DNA of 64,000 bases from Cellulomonas sp. NTE-D12. GTDB taxonomy: Bacteria; Actinomycetota; Actinomycetes; Actinomycetales; Cellulomonadaceae. Position numbers and translations under genes: made by a program. Under the pieces are notes generated by a model. It had not been told where the DNA came from. It ran no database searches and worked only from the letters and a program-made list of their open reading frames with translations. Location of the stretch: assembly GCF_027923705.1 (NCBI RefSeq), contig NZ_AP026442.1:930001-994000 (forward strand), in the 5' to 3' direction. Numbering within the stretch: the stretch's first letter is position 1; every line of letters begins with the position of its first letter. Below, in pieces: positions 33,676-41,978 of the stretch.

Positions 33676-35304
33676 CTACCCGTCGGCGGATCCTGCGTCG
33701 TCCGACGGGGCGTCCGCCGGAGCGTCGTCATCTGTCCGTACCGGACCGGCGAGGGCGAGCACCGTCTCGATGGTGTCGGCCTGGTCGGCGGGCTTGTCCT
33801 CGCGGTAGCGGAGGACCCGCGCGAACCGCAGCGCGACCCCGCCGGGATACCGCGACGAGCGCTGGAGCCCGTCGAACGCTACCTCCACCACCTGCTCCGG
33901 CCGCAGGTGCACCACCCAGCCGTCGTCGGACGTCGCCAGCTCGCGGAACCGCTCGGTCTGCCAGGCAAGCATCGCGTCGGTCATGCCCTTGAACGTCTTG
34001 CCCAGCATGACGAACCCGCCCGAGCCGTCGCGGGCGCCCAGGTGGATGTTCGACAGCAGGCCGGCTCGCCGGCCGGATCCCCGCTCCACCGCCAGCACCA
34101 CCAGGTCGAGGGTGTGCCGGGGCTTGACCTTCACCCACGCGGCCCCGCGCCGACCGGCCTCGTAGGGGGCGTCGACGGCCTTGACCACCACGCCCTCCTG
34201 CCCGTCGGCAACCCACGCGGCGAACTGCCGCTGGGCCTCGGCGGGATCGGCCGTGACCAGGCGCTGCACCACGTGGCCGACGGCGACGGAATCGAGCACG
34301 GCGAGCCGCTCGCGCAGCGGTGCGTCGAGCAGGTCGCGGCCGTCGAGGTGCAGCACGTCGAAGAAGAAGGGCGTCAGCGCGGTGCCGGCCGCCACGTCGG
34401 CGTCGCGGGTGGCGGTGCGGGACGACGTCTCCTGGAACGGCCGCGGCCGACCGTTGCCGTCCAGCGACAGCGCCTCGCCGTCCAGCACCAGCGACTGCGC
34501 CGGCATGGCGCGGACGGCCGCGACCACCTCCGGCACCCGGTCGGTGATCTCGTCGAGGCTGCGTGTGAACACCCGCACCTCGTTCCCGTCCCGATGCACC
34601 TGGATGCGGATGCCGTCGAGCTTCACGTCGACCACGGCTGGTCGGTCGGCGGCGCCGTCGGCGCCCAGCGACGCGAACGCCGCCGCCACGTCTGGGGCCG
34701 ACTGGGCGAGCATCGGCCGCACCGCGCGGCCGACGGTCAGCCCGAACCGTTCCAGCGCCGCGAGTGCACCGGGCCCGTCCGGCGCACCCAGGGCGGCCAC
34801 CGCCACGGGTGCCGAGTCGCCGGCCAGCATCGCCGCACGTCGGACCGCCGCCTCGGGCACGCCGGCAGCGGCCGCGACGGCATCGAGCACCAGCGCGTCG
34901 AGGGCGCCCTGGCGCAGCTCACCCGTGACGAGGCCGCGCAGCAGGCGCTGCTCGACCACGGTGGCGGCGCCGAACAGCCGTACAGCTGCTGCCGTCCTGG
35001 TCGACGCGGAACCGACACCCGAGAGCGACGCCATCGTCTCGAACGCCGCGTCCACCTCGACGAGCGTCAGGCGGGGCTCGGCTGCCGGACCGGGCAGGCC
35101 GGCGAGCGACCGCCAGCCCAGGCCGGTGCGCCGCTGCCGCAGCTGTCCGGCCAGATAGCGCGTGGCCAGCGCGACGTCGTCCGGCCCGTCGTCCGCCGCG
35201 GCGCGCAACGTCGCGGCGAGCGCCTCACGCTTGGCCAGCCGGGAGCGTGTGGCGGCCACGGCCGCCGAGGTCTCCGCGATCTGCACCAGGCGCATGGGCG
35301 CCAT
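33676..35304 (-). CDS. ATP-dependent DNA ligase
   Basis: Seals DNA nicks with ATP. The protein has 542 residues: N-terminal ligase-N domain (SAAVAATRSRLAKREALAATLRAA; LVTGELRQGALDALVLDAVA), the nucleotidyltransferase motif I as KLDGIRIQVHRDG (the lysine forms ligase-AMP), LDGEALS (motif III/IIIa), EGVVVKAVDAPYEAGRRGAAWVKVK (motifs IV-V), and an OB domain. A short acidic tail ends it. It stands alone, without Ku or LigD domains, matching the LigB/LigC type of actinobacteria that supplements NAD-dependent LigA. ATG 35304 or 35295 can start it; neither has a clear ribosome site. Confidence 0.92.
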   Translation of the reverse strand: MAPMRLVQIAETSAAVAATRSRLAKREALAATLRAAADDGPDDVALATRYLAGQLRQRRTGLGWRSLAGLPGPAAEPRLTLVEVDAAFETMASLSGVGSASTRTAAAVRLFGAATVVEQRLLRGLVTGELRQGALDALVLDAVAAAAGVPEAAVRRAAMLAGDSAPVAVAALGAPDGPGALAALERFGLTVGRAVRPMLAQSAPDVAAAFASLGADGAADRPAVVDVKLDGIRIQVHRDGNEVRVFTRSLDEITDRVPEVVAAVRAMPAQSLVLDGEALSLDGNGRPRPFQETSSRTATRDADVAAGTALTPFFFDVLHLDGRDLLDAPLRERLAVLDSVAVGHVVQRLVTADPAEAQRQFAAWVADGQEGVVVKAVDAPYEAGRRGAAWVKVKPRHTLDLVVLAVERGSGRRAGLLSNIHLGARDGSGGFVMLGKTFKGMTDAMLAWQTERFRELATSDDGWVVHLRPEQVVEVAFDGLQRSSRYPGGVALRFARVLRYREDKPADQADTIETVLALAGPVRTDDDAPADAPSDDAGSADG

Positions 35305-35412
35305 GGTGCCGCGGGCCACCGACATGCGCCCGGCGGCGTCGCCGTGCCGCCGGCGGTGCGTCCCGGTCCTGACGCTGTTTACATGCCAGGGCGGCCGACC
35401 GACGATGGCCCG

Positions 35413-35850
35413 ATGCACCTGGTGAGCGAGCTGACCGCCACGGGCGGCACGACGACGGGCATCCGGATTCCCGACGAGGCAGTGGCGGAGCTGGGCGGAG
35501 GGAACCGACCCAAGGTCGTCGCGACGGTGAACGGCCACACGTGGCGGACCAGCATCGCCCGGATGGGCGGCGCCTTCTGGCTGGGTGTCAGCGCCGAGAA
35601 CCGCGCGGCGGCCGGACTGGCCGCAGGTGACCCGGTGCAGCTCGACGTCGAGCTCGACTCCGCGCCCCGCGCGGTCGAGGTGCCGGACGACCTCGCGGCA
35701 GCCCTCGCGGCCGACCCTGCTGCCAAGGCGGCCTTCGACGCCCTGGCGTACTCCCACCAGCGCCAGCACGTGCTCGCCGTCGAGTCCGCGAAGAAGCCGG
35801 AGACGCGCGCCCGCCGCATCGCCTCGACGATCGACGCGCTGAAGGGCTGA
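35413..35850 (+). CDS. DUF1905 / YdeI-OmdA family protein
   Basis: Protein of 145 residues. DUF1905 beta-barrel (residues ~1-85: ELTATGGTTTGIRIPDEAVAELGGGNRP and VNGHTWRTSIARMGGAFWLGVSAENRAAAGL) is followed by a YdeI/OmdA helical region ending AYSHQRQHVLAVESAKKPETRARRIAS. Family members have been called bacteriocin-protection proteins, but the biochemical role is not settled. ATG 35413 matches the usual family N-terminus; an in-frame ATG at 35383 would add ten residues. Divergent from the DNA ligase. Confidence 0.85.
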   Translation: MHLVSELTATGGTTTGIRIPDEAVAELGGGNRPKVVATVNGHTWRTSIARMGGAFWLGVSAENRAAAGLAAGDPVQLDVELDSAPRAVEVPDDLAAALAADPAAKAAFDALAYSHQRQHVLAVESAKKPETRARRIASTIDALKG

Positions 35851-35885
35851 GCCGCCGGACGCCCCCATCGGCGAGCGGCACTTGC

Positions 35886-36128
35886 TCATTCCGCGGTCGC
35901 GCGTCGCAGGCTGGTTCCCGCCAGAGCCTCGATGCGTTCCAGCAGGCCTGGAGCCACTTCCGTTGGTGAGCCCTGCGCTCGCACTCTGATGCGCGACGGC
36001 GGCGTGCCGATGAGTGTCACCTGCGTGGCGGGCTGGAACTCAGGGAGCAGGAAGGCGGCGCGATTGAAGGCGTCGTCCGCGAATCGCAAAGTGCCGTCCG
36101 CTGCCACGAGGTCGAACTCGTACGCCAC
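35886..36128 (-). CDS. Small hypothetical protein in a lower-GC patch
   Basis: I do not recognise this 80-residue protein. It starts with GTG (AYEFDLVAADGTLRFADDAF) and looks soluble, alternating strands and helices, with no Cys, signal peptide or membrane helix. It uses codons such as AAT, ACT, TTG, AGA and TCA that are rare in the neighbours, and the local G+C is clearly lower. This suggests recent acquisition, but also lowers confidence that it is expressed. The upstream ribosome site is weak. Confidence 0.5.
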   Translation of the reverse strand: MAYEFDLVAADGTLRFADDAFNRAAFLLPEFQPATQVTLIGTPPSRIRVRAQGSPTEVAPGLLERIEALAGTSLRRATAE

Positions 36129-36222
36129 GGCCGGAGCGTACTCACCTGGTGGTAGACCAGGAGGACCCAGGCAAGCGAGCAGGGCAGCGACGAACGACCC
36201 GCGACGCGCGCATCATCTGCGT

Positions 36223-36441
36223 GTGAGCGACGACTCCGCGTCCATGGAATGTCAACGCTGCCACCGACCCGTCGTCGGAGAGCGGGCCGACTATGAGGCG
36301 TTCGAGTGCATGCACTGGTCGTGCTTTCACTTCGAGTTCGAGCACAGGAGCGCACCTGACGTCGCGTGCGGTGACCCTAGTTGCCCAGTACGCGCCTTCG
36401 ACCCCGCGGGCTCGCTCACCTGGTTCGAGGGTCGCAGCTGA
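36223..36441 (+). CDS. Small Cys/His-rich hypothetical protein
   Basis: A 72-residue protein (VSDDSASMECQRCHRPVV start) with CxxC at residues ~10-13, then ECMHWSCFHFEFEH and a final CGDPSC pair. Six Cys and several His in this spacing look like a structural zinc site. The function is unknown. GTG 36223 lies six bases after a CATCAT box, so it may be leaderless. Codon use and G+C (34 of 60 bases over 36301-36360) differ from the window average, as for the small gene on the other strand just upstream. Confidence 0.6.
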   Translation: MSDDSASMECQRCHRPVVGERADYEAFECMHWSCFHFEFEHRSAPDVACGDPSCPVRAFDPAGSLTWFEGRS

Positions 36442-36511
36442 CGTGCCGCTTGCGGGCGCCGTCTCGGACCAGGCGCATGAGCGGCTGACGGGTACGCCAG
36501 CGCTCTGCCGG

Positions 36512-36545
36512 GCCGGTCGTCCCCGCATCGGCGAGGACGACCGGC
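36512..36545 (-). terminator. Hairpin downstream of msrA
   Basis: Perfect 11-bp stem (36512-36522 with 36535-36545) lying just past the msrA stop; it could also stop rightward transcription from the small Cys-rich gene. Confidence 0.6.
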
Positions 36546-36551
36546 GGTCAG

Positions 36552-37220
36552 TCAGGCGCCCGTCGGGATCGGGCAGGCGACCCCGGTCGAGTTGATCGGG
36601 CAGTACCCGGCCGGGTTCTTGTCCAGGTACTGCTGGTGGTACCCCTCGGCGTAGAAGAACGGTCCGGCGTCCGCGGCCGGCCGGATCTCCGTCGTGATGT
36701 CTCCGTACCCGTTCGCCCGCAGCCGCGGCGCGAACTCCGTCCGCGTCGCCAGCGCCGCCGCCTGCTGCTCCGGCGTCGTGGTGTAGACGGCGGACCGGTA
36801 CTGCGTGCCGACGTCGTTGCCCTGCCGGAACCCCTGCGTGGGGTCGTGCTCCTCCCAGAAGTGCCGCAGCAGGTCCACGTCGCTCAGCCTCGTGGGGTCG
36901 TACGCCACCATGACGGTCTCGGCGTGCCCCGTGCGGCCGGTGCACACCTCCTCGTACGTCGGGTTGGGCGTGTATCCGCCCATGTACCCGACGGCGGTGG
37001 TCACCACGCCCGGCAGCTGCCAGGCGGCCTTCTCGGCACCCCAGAAGCAGCCCGACGCCAGGTACAGCACCCGCGTGCCCTCCGGCCAGGGGCCGGCCAG
37101 CGGGGTGCCGAGCACCGTGTGCGTCGTCGGTACCTTGAACGCGGGGGACTCCCGGCCGGGCAGCGCATCGGTGCGCTCCACCATCGTCGTGCGCAGCGCG
37201 GATCCGAACAGCCAGCTCAT
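36552..37220 (-). CDS. msrA: Peptide-methionine (S)-S-oxide reductase
   Basis: Reduces methionine-S-sulfoxide in proteins, 222 residues. The catalytic GCFWGAEKAAW is preceded by a ~50-residue N-terminal extension, as in many actinobacterial MsrA (WLFGSALRTTMV, then the PALGTPLAGPWPEGTRVLYLASG type entry). VGYMGGYTPNPTYEEVCTGRTGHAE, WEEHDPTQGFRQGNDVGTQYRSA and AEGYHQQYLDKNPAGYCP (resolving Cys) complete the family. ATG 37220 has AAGGGAG upstream. A final Cys six residues from the end may take part in thiol relay. Confidence 0.96.
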   Translation of the reverse strand: MSWLFGSALRTTMVERTDALPGRESPAFKVPTTHTVLGTPLAGPWPEGTRVLYLASGCFWGAEKAAWQLPGVVTTAVGYMGGYTPNPTYEEVCTGRTGHAETVMVAYDPTRLSDVDLLRHFWEEHDPTQGFRQGNDVGTQYRSAVYTTTPEQQAAALATRTEFAPRLRANGYGDITTEIRPAADAGPFFYAEGYHQQYLDKNPAGYCPINSTGVACPIPTGA

Positions 37221-37322
37221 GTGTTGCTCCCTTCCACGGCGTTCAACCGGCCCCCGCGCCTGGGTGTTCCGCGCTCGCGCCGGCGCGGTCCGCCGGGCTG
37301 GGGCGCCGTCGGTCCGACGGCC

Positions 37323-37328
37323 TAGCCT
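37323..37328 (+). promoter_or_regulatory. -10 box TAGCCT of metB (leaderless)
   Basis: TAGCCT ends six bases before GTG 37335, so the mRNA should begin at the start codon. No SAM riboswitch-like structure fits in this short gap. Confidence 0.55.
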
Positions 37329-37334
37329 GACCCC

Positions 37335-38540
37335 GTGACCGACGACCAGGGCTTCGCCACCCGCGCCATCCATGCCGGACAGGAGGCGGACCCCGCCACC
37401 GGTGCGGTGGTGCCCCCGATCTACCAGGTGTCCACCTACAAGCAGGACGGTGTCGGCGGGCTGCGCGGCGGCTGGGAGTACTCCCGGTCCGGCAACCCGA
37501 CCCGTGCGGCGCTCGAGGCGGCGCTCGCGGCCGTCGAGCGTGGTGCCGCCGGCTTCGCGTTCTCGTCGGGCCTAGCCGCGGAGGACACGCTGCTGCGCGC
37601 CGTGCTGCGACCCGGCGACCACGTGATCGTCCCGAACGACGCCTACGGCGGCACGTACCGCCTGGTCGCGCGGGTCTTCGGACCGTGGGGGATCGAGCAC
37701 ACGCCGGTCGACCTGTCGAACCCAGATGCGGTGCTCGAGGCGATCCAGCCCGGCCGCACCAAGCTGGTGTGGGTCGAGACACCGACCAACCCGCTGCTCG
37801 GCATCGCCGACATCGCGGCGATCGCGGCGCACGCGCGTGCCGCCGGTGCGCTGCTGGCCGTGGACAACACCTTCGCGACGCCGTACCTGCAGCAGCCGAT
37901 CGCGCTGGGTGCGGACGTCGTCGTGCACTCGACCACCAAGTACATCGGCGGGCACTCGGACGTGGTGGGCGGTGCGCTGGTGGTGGCCGACGGTGCCCAG
38001 CTGCCGGTGGGTCTGGAAGGTCCGACGGGGACGACGAACGTGCGCGACGCGGTGGCGTTCCACCAGAACTCGTCGGGGGCGGTCGCCGGACCGTTCGACG
38101 CGTGGCTGACCCTGCGCGGGCTGCGCACCCTGGCCGTGCGGATGGACCGGCACCTGGCCAACGCCGCAGCCGTCGCCGAGTTCCTGGAGCAGCGGGGCGG
38201 CGTCACCCAGGTCCTCTATCCCGGGTTGGAGAGCCATCCCGGTCACGAGGTGGCCGCGCGGCAGATGAGCGGGTTCGGCGGCATGGTGTCGTTCCGCACC
38301 GGCTCCGCCGAGACGGCCGTCGCGGTGTGCGGCGCCACGCAGCTGTTCACGCTTGCCGAGTCGCTCGGCGGGGTCGAGTCGCTGATCGAGCACCCGGCGC
38401 GGATGACCCACGGCTCGGTGGCCGGTACCGCGCTGGAGGTGCCGGACGACCTGGTGCGCCTGTCGGTCGGCATCGAGGACGTGGACGACCTGGTCGCGGA
38501 CCTGGCGCAGGCGCTCGACGCTGCGGGTGTGGGGCGGTGA
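37335..38540 (+). CDS. metB: Cystathionine gamma-synthase (trans-sulfuration PLP enzyme)
   Basis: Uses O-acyl-homoserine and cysteine to form cystathionine, or acts as a gamma-lyase. The 401-residue fold-I enzyme has FATRAIHAGQEADPATGAVVPPIY at the start, GWEYSRSGNPTRAALE, FSSGLAAEDT, WVETPTNPLL, DNTFATPYLQQP, and the PLP lysine in STTKYIGGHSD (Lys202). C-terminal SLGGVESLIEHPARMTHGSV is typical. Synthase and lyase cannot be separated by eye; a cystathionine beta-synthase gene at 29107 makes reverse transsulfuration (gamma-lyase) equally plausible. The stop overlaps the GTG of ilvA. Confidence 0.9.
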   Translation: MTDDQGFATRAIHAGQEADPATGAVVPPIYQVSTYKQDGVGGLRGGWEYSRSGNPTRAALEAALAAVERGAAGFAFSSGLAAEDTLLRAVLRPGDHVIVPNDAYGGTYRLVARVFGPWGIEHTPVDLSNPDAVLEAIQPGRTKLVWVETPTNPLLGIADIAAIAAHARAAGALLAVDNTFATPYLQQPIALGADVVVHSTTKYIGGHSDVVGGALVVADGAQLPVGLEGPTGTTNVRDAVAFHQNSSGAVAGPFDAWLTLRGLRTLAVRMDRHLANAAAVAEFLEQRGGVTQVLYPGLESHPGHEVAARQMSGFGGMVSFRTGSAETAVAVCGATQLFTLAESLGGVESLIEHPARMTHGSVAGTALEVPDDLVRLSVGIEDVDDLVADLAQALDAAGVGR

Positions 38541-39739
38541 TCGGGCCGGCCGACGTCCGCGCGGCAGCCCAGCTGCTCGAGGGGGTCGCCGACCGCACCC
38601 CGGTCCAGTACAGCCGCGCGCTGACGGCGATCGCCGGCACCGACGTCTGGCTCAAGTGCGAGAACCTGCAGCGCGCCGGCTCGTTCAAGATCCGCGGCGC
38701 CTACACGCGCATGTCGCGCCTGTCCGACGACGAGAAGGCCCGCGGTGTCGTCGCCGCCAGTGCCGGCAACCACGCGCAGGGCGTCGCACTGGCCGCCTCG
38801 CTGCTGGGGATCAAGGCCGTCGTCTTCATGCCTGTCGACGCGGCGCTGCCCAAGATCGCCGCGACGCGCCAGTACGGCGCGCACGTGGAGCTGGTCGGCG
38901 CCAGCGTCGACGAGGCGCTGCTGTCCGCCGTCGCCCACTCCGAGGCGACCGGTGCCGTGCTGATCCACCCGTACGACCACCCGGACATCGACGCCGGTCA
39001 GGGCACCATCGCCCTGGAGATCCTCGAGCAGGTCCCGGACGTCGCCACCATCGTCGTGCCGGTGGGCGGCGGGGGACTGGCGGCGGGCATCTCGGCGGCG
39101 CTCGACGAGCGGCCGGACGTGCACGTGGTCGGCGTCCAGGCCGCCCGGGCCGCCGCGTATCCGCTCTCGCTCGCCGCGGGACACCCGGTCAGGGCGCCCG
39201 AGCTGCGCACGATGGCCGACGGCATCGCGATCGGGATGCCGGGTGCGGTGCCGTTCGAGGTGCTGTCCACCCACCACGTGCCGGTCCGCACCGTCTCGGA
39301 GGAGGACCTGTCCCGGGCCCTCCTGCTGGTGGCGGAGCGCGCCAAGCTGATCGTCGAGCCCTCGGGTGCGGCCTCCGTCGCCGCCCTGATGGCGGCGGGT
39401 GGCGACTTCGCCGGACGGGGACCGGCGGTCGCGGTCCTCTCCGGGGGCAACATCGACCCCCTGGTGCTGATGCGGGTGGTCCGGCACGGCCTCGCCTCCG
39501 CCGGTCGCTTCCTGCAGCTGCGCATCCGGATCTCGGACACGCCCGGCGCGCTCGCGGGCGTGCTGCGGGACGTGGCGGCCCTCGGCGGCAACGTGATGGA
39601 CGTCGCCCACGCACGCACGGGTGGCGACCTGGCGTTCGACGAGGTGGCGATCGAGGTGCACGTGGAGACCAAGGGCCCCGAGCACTGCTCCCAGCTGGTG
39701 CGCCGCCTGCGGGACACCGGCTACCGCCTGTCCGACTGA
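38537..39739 (+). CDS. ilvA: Threonine ammonia-lyase with ACT domain
   Basis: PLP enzyme of 400 residues that deaminates threonine (or serine) to 2-oxobutyrate for isoleucine synthesis. SFKIRGAY holds the PLP lysine (Lys51), SAGNHAQGVALAASLLG and the glycine loop PVGGGGLAAGI are typical. EPSGAASVAAL and SGGNIDP follow. Residues ~325-400 are one ACT domain (LRIRISDTPGALAGVLRDVA), as in the shorter threonine deaminases that can be either biosynthetic or catabolic. GTG 38537 overlaps metB by four bases, so it is co-translated with it and could consume 2-oxobutyrate-linked precursors. Confidence 0.93.
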   Translation: MIGPADVRAAAQLLEGVADRTPVQYSRALTAIAGTDVWLKCENLQRAGSFKIRGAYTRMSRLSDDEKARGVVAASAGNHAQGVALAASLLGIKAVVFMPVDAALPKIAATRQYGAHVELVGASVDEALLSAVAHSEATGAVLIHPYDHPDIDAGQGTIALEILEQVPDVATIVVPVGGGGLAAGISAALDERPDVHVVGVQAARAAAYPLSLAAGHPVRAPELRTMADGIAIGMPGAVPFEVLSTHHVPVRTVSEEDLSRALLLVAERAKLIVEPSGAASVAALMAAGGDFAGRGPAVAVLSGGNIDPLVLMRVVRHGLASAGRFLQLRIRISDTPGALAGVLRDVAALGGNVMDVAHARTGGDLAFDEVAIEVHVETKGPEHCSQLVRRLRDTGYRLSD

Positions 39740-39772
39740 CCCCCCCGTCCGGCACGCCGCGAGGAGAGACCC

Positions 39773-40612
39773 ATGCGCTTCAGCCAGGTCGACGTGTTCA
39801 CCGACACCCTCACGCTCGGCAACCCGGTCGCGGTGGTGCACGACGCCGGCGGCCTGGACGAGTCGACGATGCAGGCCTTCGCCCGGTGGACCAACCTGTC
39901 CGAGACGACGTTCCTGCTCCCGGCGACCCAGGCCGGCGCGGACTACCGCCTGCGCGTCTTCACCCCGGGTGGCGAGCTGCCGTTCGCCGGTCACCCGACC
40001 CTCGGTTCCGCCCGTGCGTGGCTCGCAGCGGGTGGCGTCCCAGCGAACCCGGGCACGGTGGTGCAGGAGTGCGCGGTGGGCCTCGTGCCGATCCGGCTCG
40101 ACGAGGCGGTGCCGGGCCGGGCGGCGTTCGCGGCACCGCCGCTGCGGCGCAGCGGACCGGTGGACGACGCGACCCGCGAGCGGCTGACCAGGGCGGTCGG
40201 TGTGCCGGCGGACCGGGTGCAGGCCGCGCAGTGGGTGGACAACGGTCCGGGCTGGGCGGCGCTGCTGCTGGCCACCGCGCAGGACGTGCTCGACGCCCGG
40301 GCGGACCGGGACCTGATCGGCGCCCAGGCCGTCGGGCTGGTCGCACCGCACCCTGCCGGCGGGCCCGCGGACGTCGAGGTCCGCGCGTTCCATCCCGGCG
40401 TCGGCGTGCAGGAGGACCCGGTCACCGGCAGCCTCGCGGCCGGCCTCGGGCAGTGGCTCACATCGGCCGGGCTGCTGCCCGACCGCTTCACCATCCGGCA
40501 GGGGACCGTCCTGGGCCGGCGCGGGCTGATCCGCCTCACGCGGGACGGCGAGCAGGTGTGGGTGGGTGGCGACACGGTGCTCGGCGTCCAGGGCACTGTC
40601 GCGCTCGACTGA
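39773..40612 (+). CDS. PhzF-family epimerase/isomerase-like protein
   Basis: Diaminopimelate-epimerase-fold protein of 279 residues. It begins FSQVDVFTDTLTLGNPVAVVHDA, has SETTFLLPAT, RVFTPGGELPFAGHPTLGSARAW (core of the first barrel) and EDPVTGSLAAGLGQWL (second barrel). Phenazine PhzF uses a Glu near residue 45 (present as LSETTF). No other phenazine genes are nearby, so the substrate is unknown. GAGGAGAG lies upstream of ATG 39773. Confidence 0.9.
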   Translation: MRFSQVDVFTDTLTLGNPVAVVHDAGGLDESTMQAFARWTNLSETTFLLPATQAGADYRLRVFTPGGELPFAGHPTLGSARAWLAAGGVPANPGTVVQECAVGLVPIRLDEAVPGRAAFAAPPLRRSGPVDDATRERLTRAVGVPADRVQAAQWVDNGPGWAALLLATAQDVLDARADRDLIGAQAVGLVAPHPAGGPADVEVRAFHPGVGVQEDPVTGSLAAGLGQWLTSAGLLPDRFTIRQGTVLGRRGLIRLTRDGEQVWVGGDTVLGVQGTVALD

Positions 40613-40645
40613 ACCGCCTCACCGAGCCCTTCCGGGTTCGCCGGG

Positions 40646-40651
40646 TAGGAT
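40646..40651 (+). promoter_or_regulatory. -10 box TAGGAT upstream of greA
   Basis: TAGGAT lies ~208 bases before the GTG at 40859, implying a long leader (40658-40858). I see no strong structure in that leader apart from short GC pairings; a small GAGCCC/GGGTTC hairpin (40624-40639) just upstream could end phzF transcription. Confidence 0.45.
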
Positions 40652-40858
40652 GACCGTTTACGCCGACCCCGCGTGGGGACCGGTGACCCGCCGCCGAAGG
40701 GCTTCGGGCCACCGTCGTCCGCCGATCGCCGGGTCGACAACCCGACCGTCGCGTCCTTCGTCGCGCCGTGCCCGAGCAGGTGTCAGCGAGGTCATCACCC
40801 CGCTCGCCGAGCGGTACGCCCGACGAGGACGCACGTGAACTGCATGGAAGGAGCGATC

Positions 40859-41338
40859 GTGACCGAGACGACCGAGGCCACGTGGCTGACGCAGGAGGCC
40901 TACGACCGGCTCACGGCCGAGCTCGCCCACCTCGAGGGCGAGGGGCGCCGCGACATCGTCGACAAGATCGCCAAGGCGCGCGACGAGGGCGACCTCAAGG
41001 AGAACGGCGGCTACCACGCCGCCCGCGAGGAGCAGGCGAAGCAGGAGGCGCGCATCCGCGAGCTGAAGGCCAAGCTCGCGCACGTGCACATCGGCACCCC
41101 GTCCGACGACGGCGTGGTGGAGCCCGGCATGCTGGTGACCGCGACGGTCGCCGGCGACGAGATGACGTTCCTGCTGGGCTCGCGCGAGATCGCGGGCTCC
41201 GCCGACGTGGACGTCTTCTCGCCGACGTCACCGCTGGGTGCCGCGATCAACGGCCGCAAGGTGGGCGACACGACGTCCTACACCGCGCCGAACGGCCGCG
41301 ACATCGGCGTGGAGATCGTCGCGGCGCGTCCGTTCTGA
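40859..41338 (+). CDS. greA: Transcription elongation factor GreA
   Basis: Rescues backtracked RNA polymerase by stimulating transcript cleavage. The 159-residue protein has the N-terminal coiled coil (WLTQEAYDRLTAELAHLEGEGR, IAKARDEGDLKENGGYHAAREEQ with the conserved acidic tip D-L-K-E-N) and a C-terminal FKBP-like domain (TFLLGSREIAG; SPLGAAINGRKVGDTTSY). GTG 40859 is preferred because GGAAGGAG lies five bases upstream; ATG 40844 in another register is not used. In actinobacteria greA, DUF4307 and mca are commonly adjacent, as here. Confidence 0.97.
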   Translation: MTETTEATWLTQEAYDRLTAELAHLEGEGRRDIVDKIAKARDEGDLKENGGYHAAREEQAKQEARIRELKAKLAHVHIGTPSDDGVVEPGMLVTATVAGDEMTFLLGSREIAGSADVDVFSPTSPLGAAINGRKVGDTTSYTAPNGRDIGVEIVAARPF

Positions 41339-41388
41339 CGTCCGGCACGCGCGTCCCGGCGAGCCCGGCGGGCTGCCCGGCGCCGGTG

Positions 41389-41796
41389 TCAGGACGTCAC
41401 GACGTCGCACCCGGTGACCGTGCCGCTCACCGCCTCCTCGGCGGTCGGCACGGTCGCCGTGACGCGCACGGTCCGTGCGCTGGCCGGTCCCACGGTCACG
41501 TCCTTGACGCCGACGTGCCCGAACGACTTCGACAGCCCCACCACGCGGCAGCTGACGGTGGCCGTCGGCGCCTTGGTGACGTCGAACGTCACCTCGATCG
41601 ACGAGGCGCCGTCCACGTGGAACCCCACGTCACGCCACTGCACGGGGTCGCGGAACACGCCCGAGCCGAGCCACACGAGGACGCCGAGGGTCGCCACGAC
41701 GAGCGCCGCGAGGCCGATGCGTGCCCAGCGGCGTCGACTGGTGGTCGGCTCCGGGCCGTAGCGGCCCGCCGGCGGGCGGGTCGGGACCGTGGTCAC
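41389..41796 (-). CDS. DUF4307 domain membrane protein
   Basis: Single-pass membrane protein of 135 residues. About 20 cytoplasmic residues (PPAGRYGPEPTTSRRRWARIG) lead into a membrane helix LAALVVATLGVLVWLGSG and an extracellular domain with two Cys (VSCRVVGLSKSFGHVGVKDV; GTVTGCDVV) that could form a disulfide. DUF4307 proteins are actinobacteria-specific, sit between greA and mca, and have no known role. The rightward mca gene diverges from it. Confidence 0.88.
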   Translation of the reverse strand: MTTVPTRPPAGRYGPEPTTSRRRWARIGLAALVVATLGVLVWLGSGVFRDPVQWRDVGFHVDGASSIEVTFDVTKAPTATVSCRVVGLSKSFGHVGVKDVTVGPASARTVRVTATVPTAEEAVSGTVTGCDVVTS

Positions 41797-41978
41797 GGGG
41801 CGACTCCTGCTGTGGTCGGGGTGCTGTGCGCCGTCGTTCCGGACGGCGGCCTGCGGGTGGCGGGGCGACGTGCGCGATCATTGTCACTCGTCGGGCTGGG
41901 CCCGGCGGCGTCCGAGACAGCAGGGACGCGGCGTCCCGGGCTCCCGGGGCGCGGTACGCAGCGAGCAGGGGAGGTCCG

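Noticed and set aside
33907..35412. Long upstream extension of the DUF1905 gene
   Set aside because: The extension is antisense to the DNA ligase; family N-terminus begins at 35413.
35413..35850. Bacteriocin immunity locus suggested by the YdeI/OmdA name
   Set aside because: No bacteriocin precursor or processing gene nearby; the family name rests on a distant phenotype.
37221..37334. SAM or other riboswitch before metB
   Set aside because: The gap is only 114 bases, shared with msrA, and the -10 sits six bases from the GTG, leaving no leader.
39773..40612. Phenazine biosynthesis
   Set aside because: PhzF-like proteins are widespread; none of the other phenazine genes is present.
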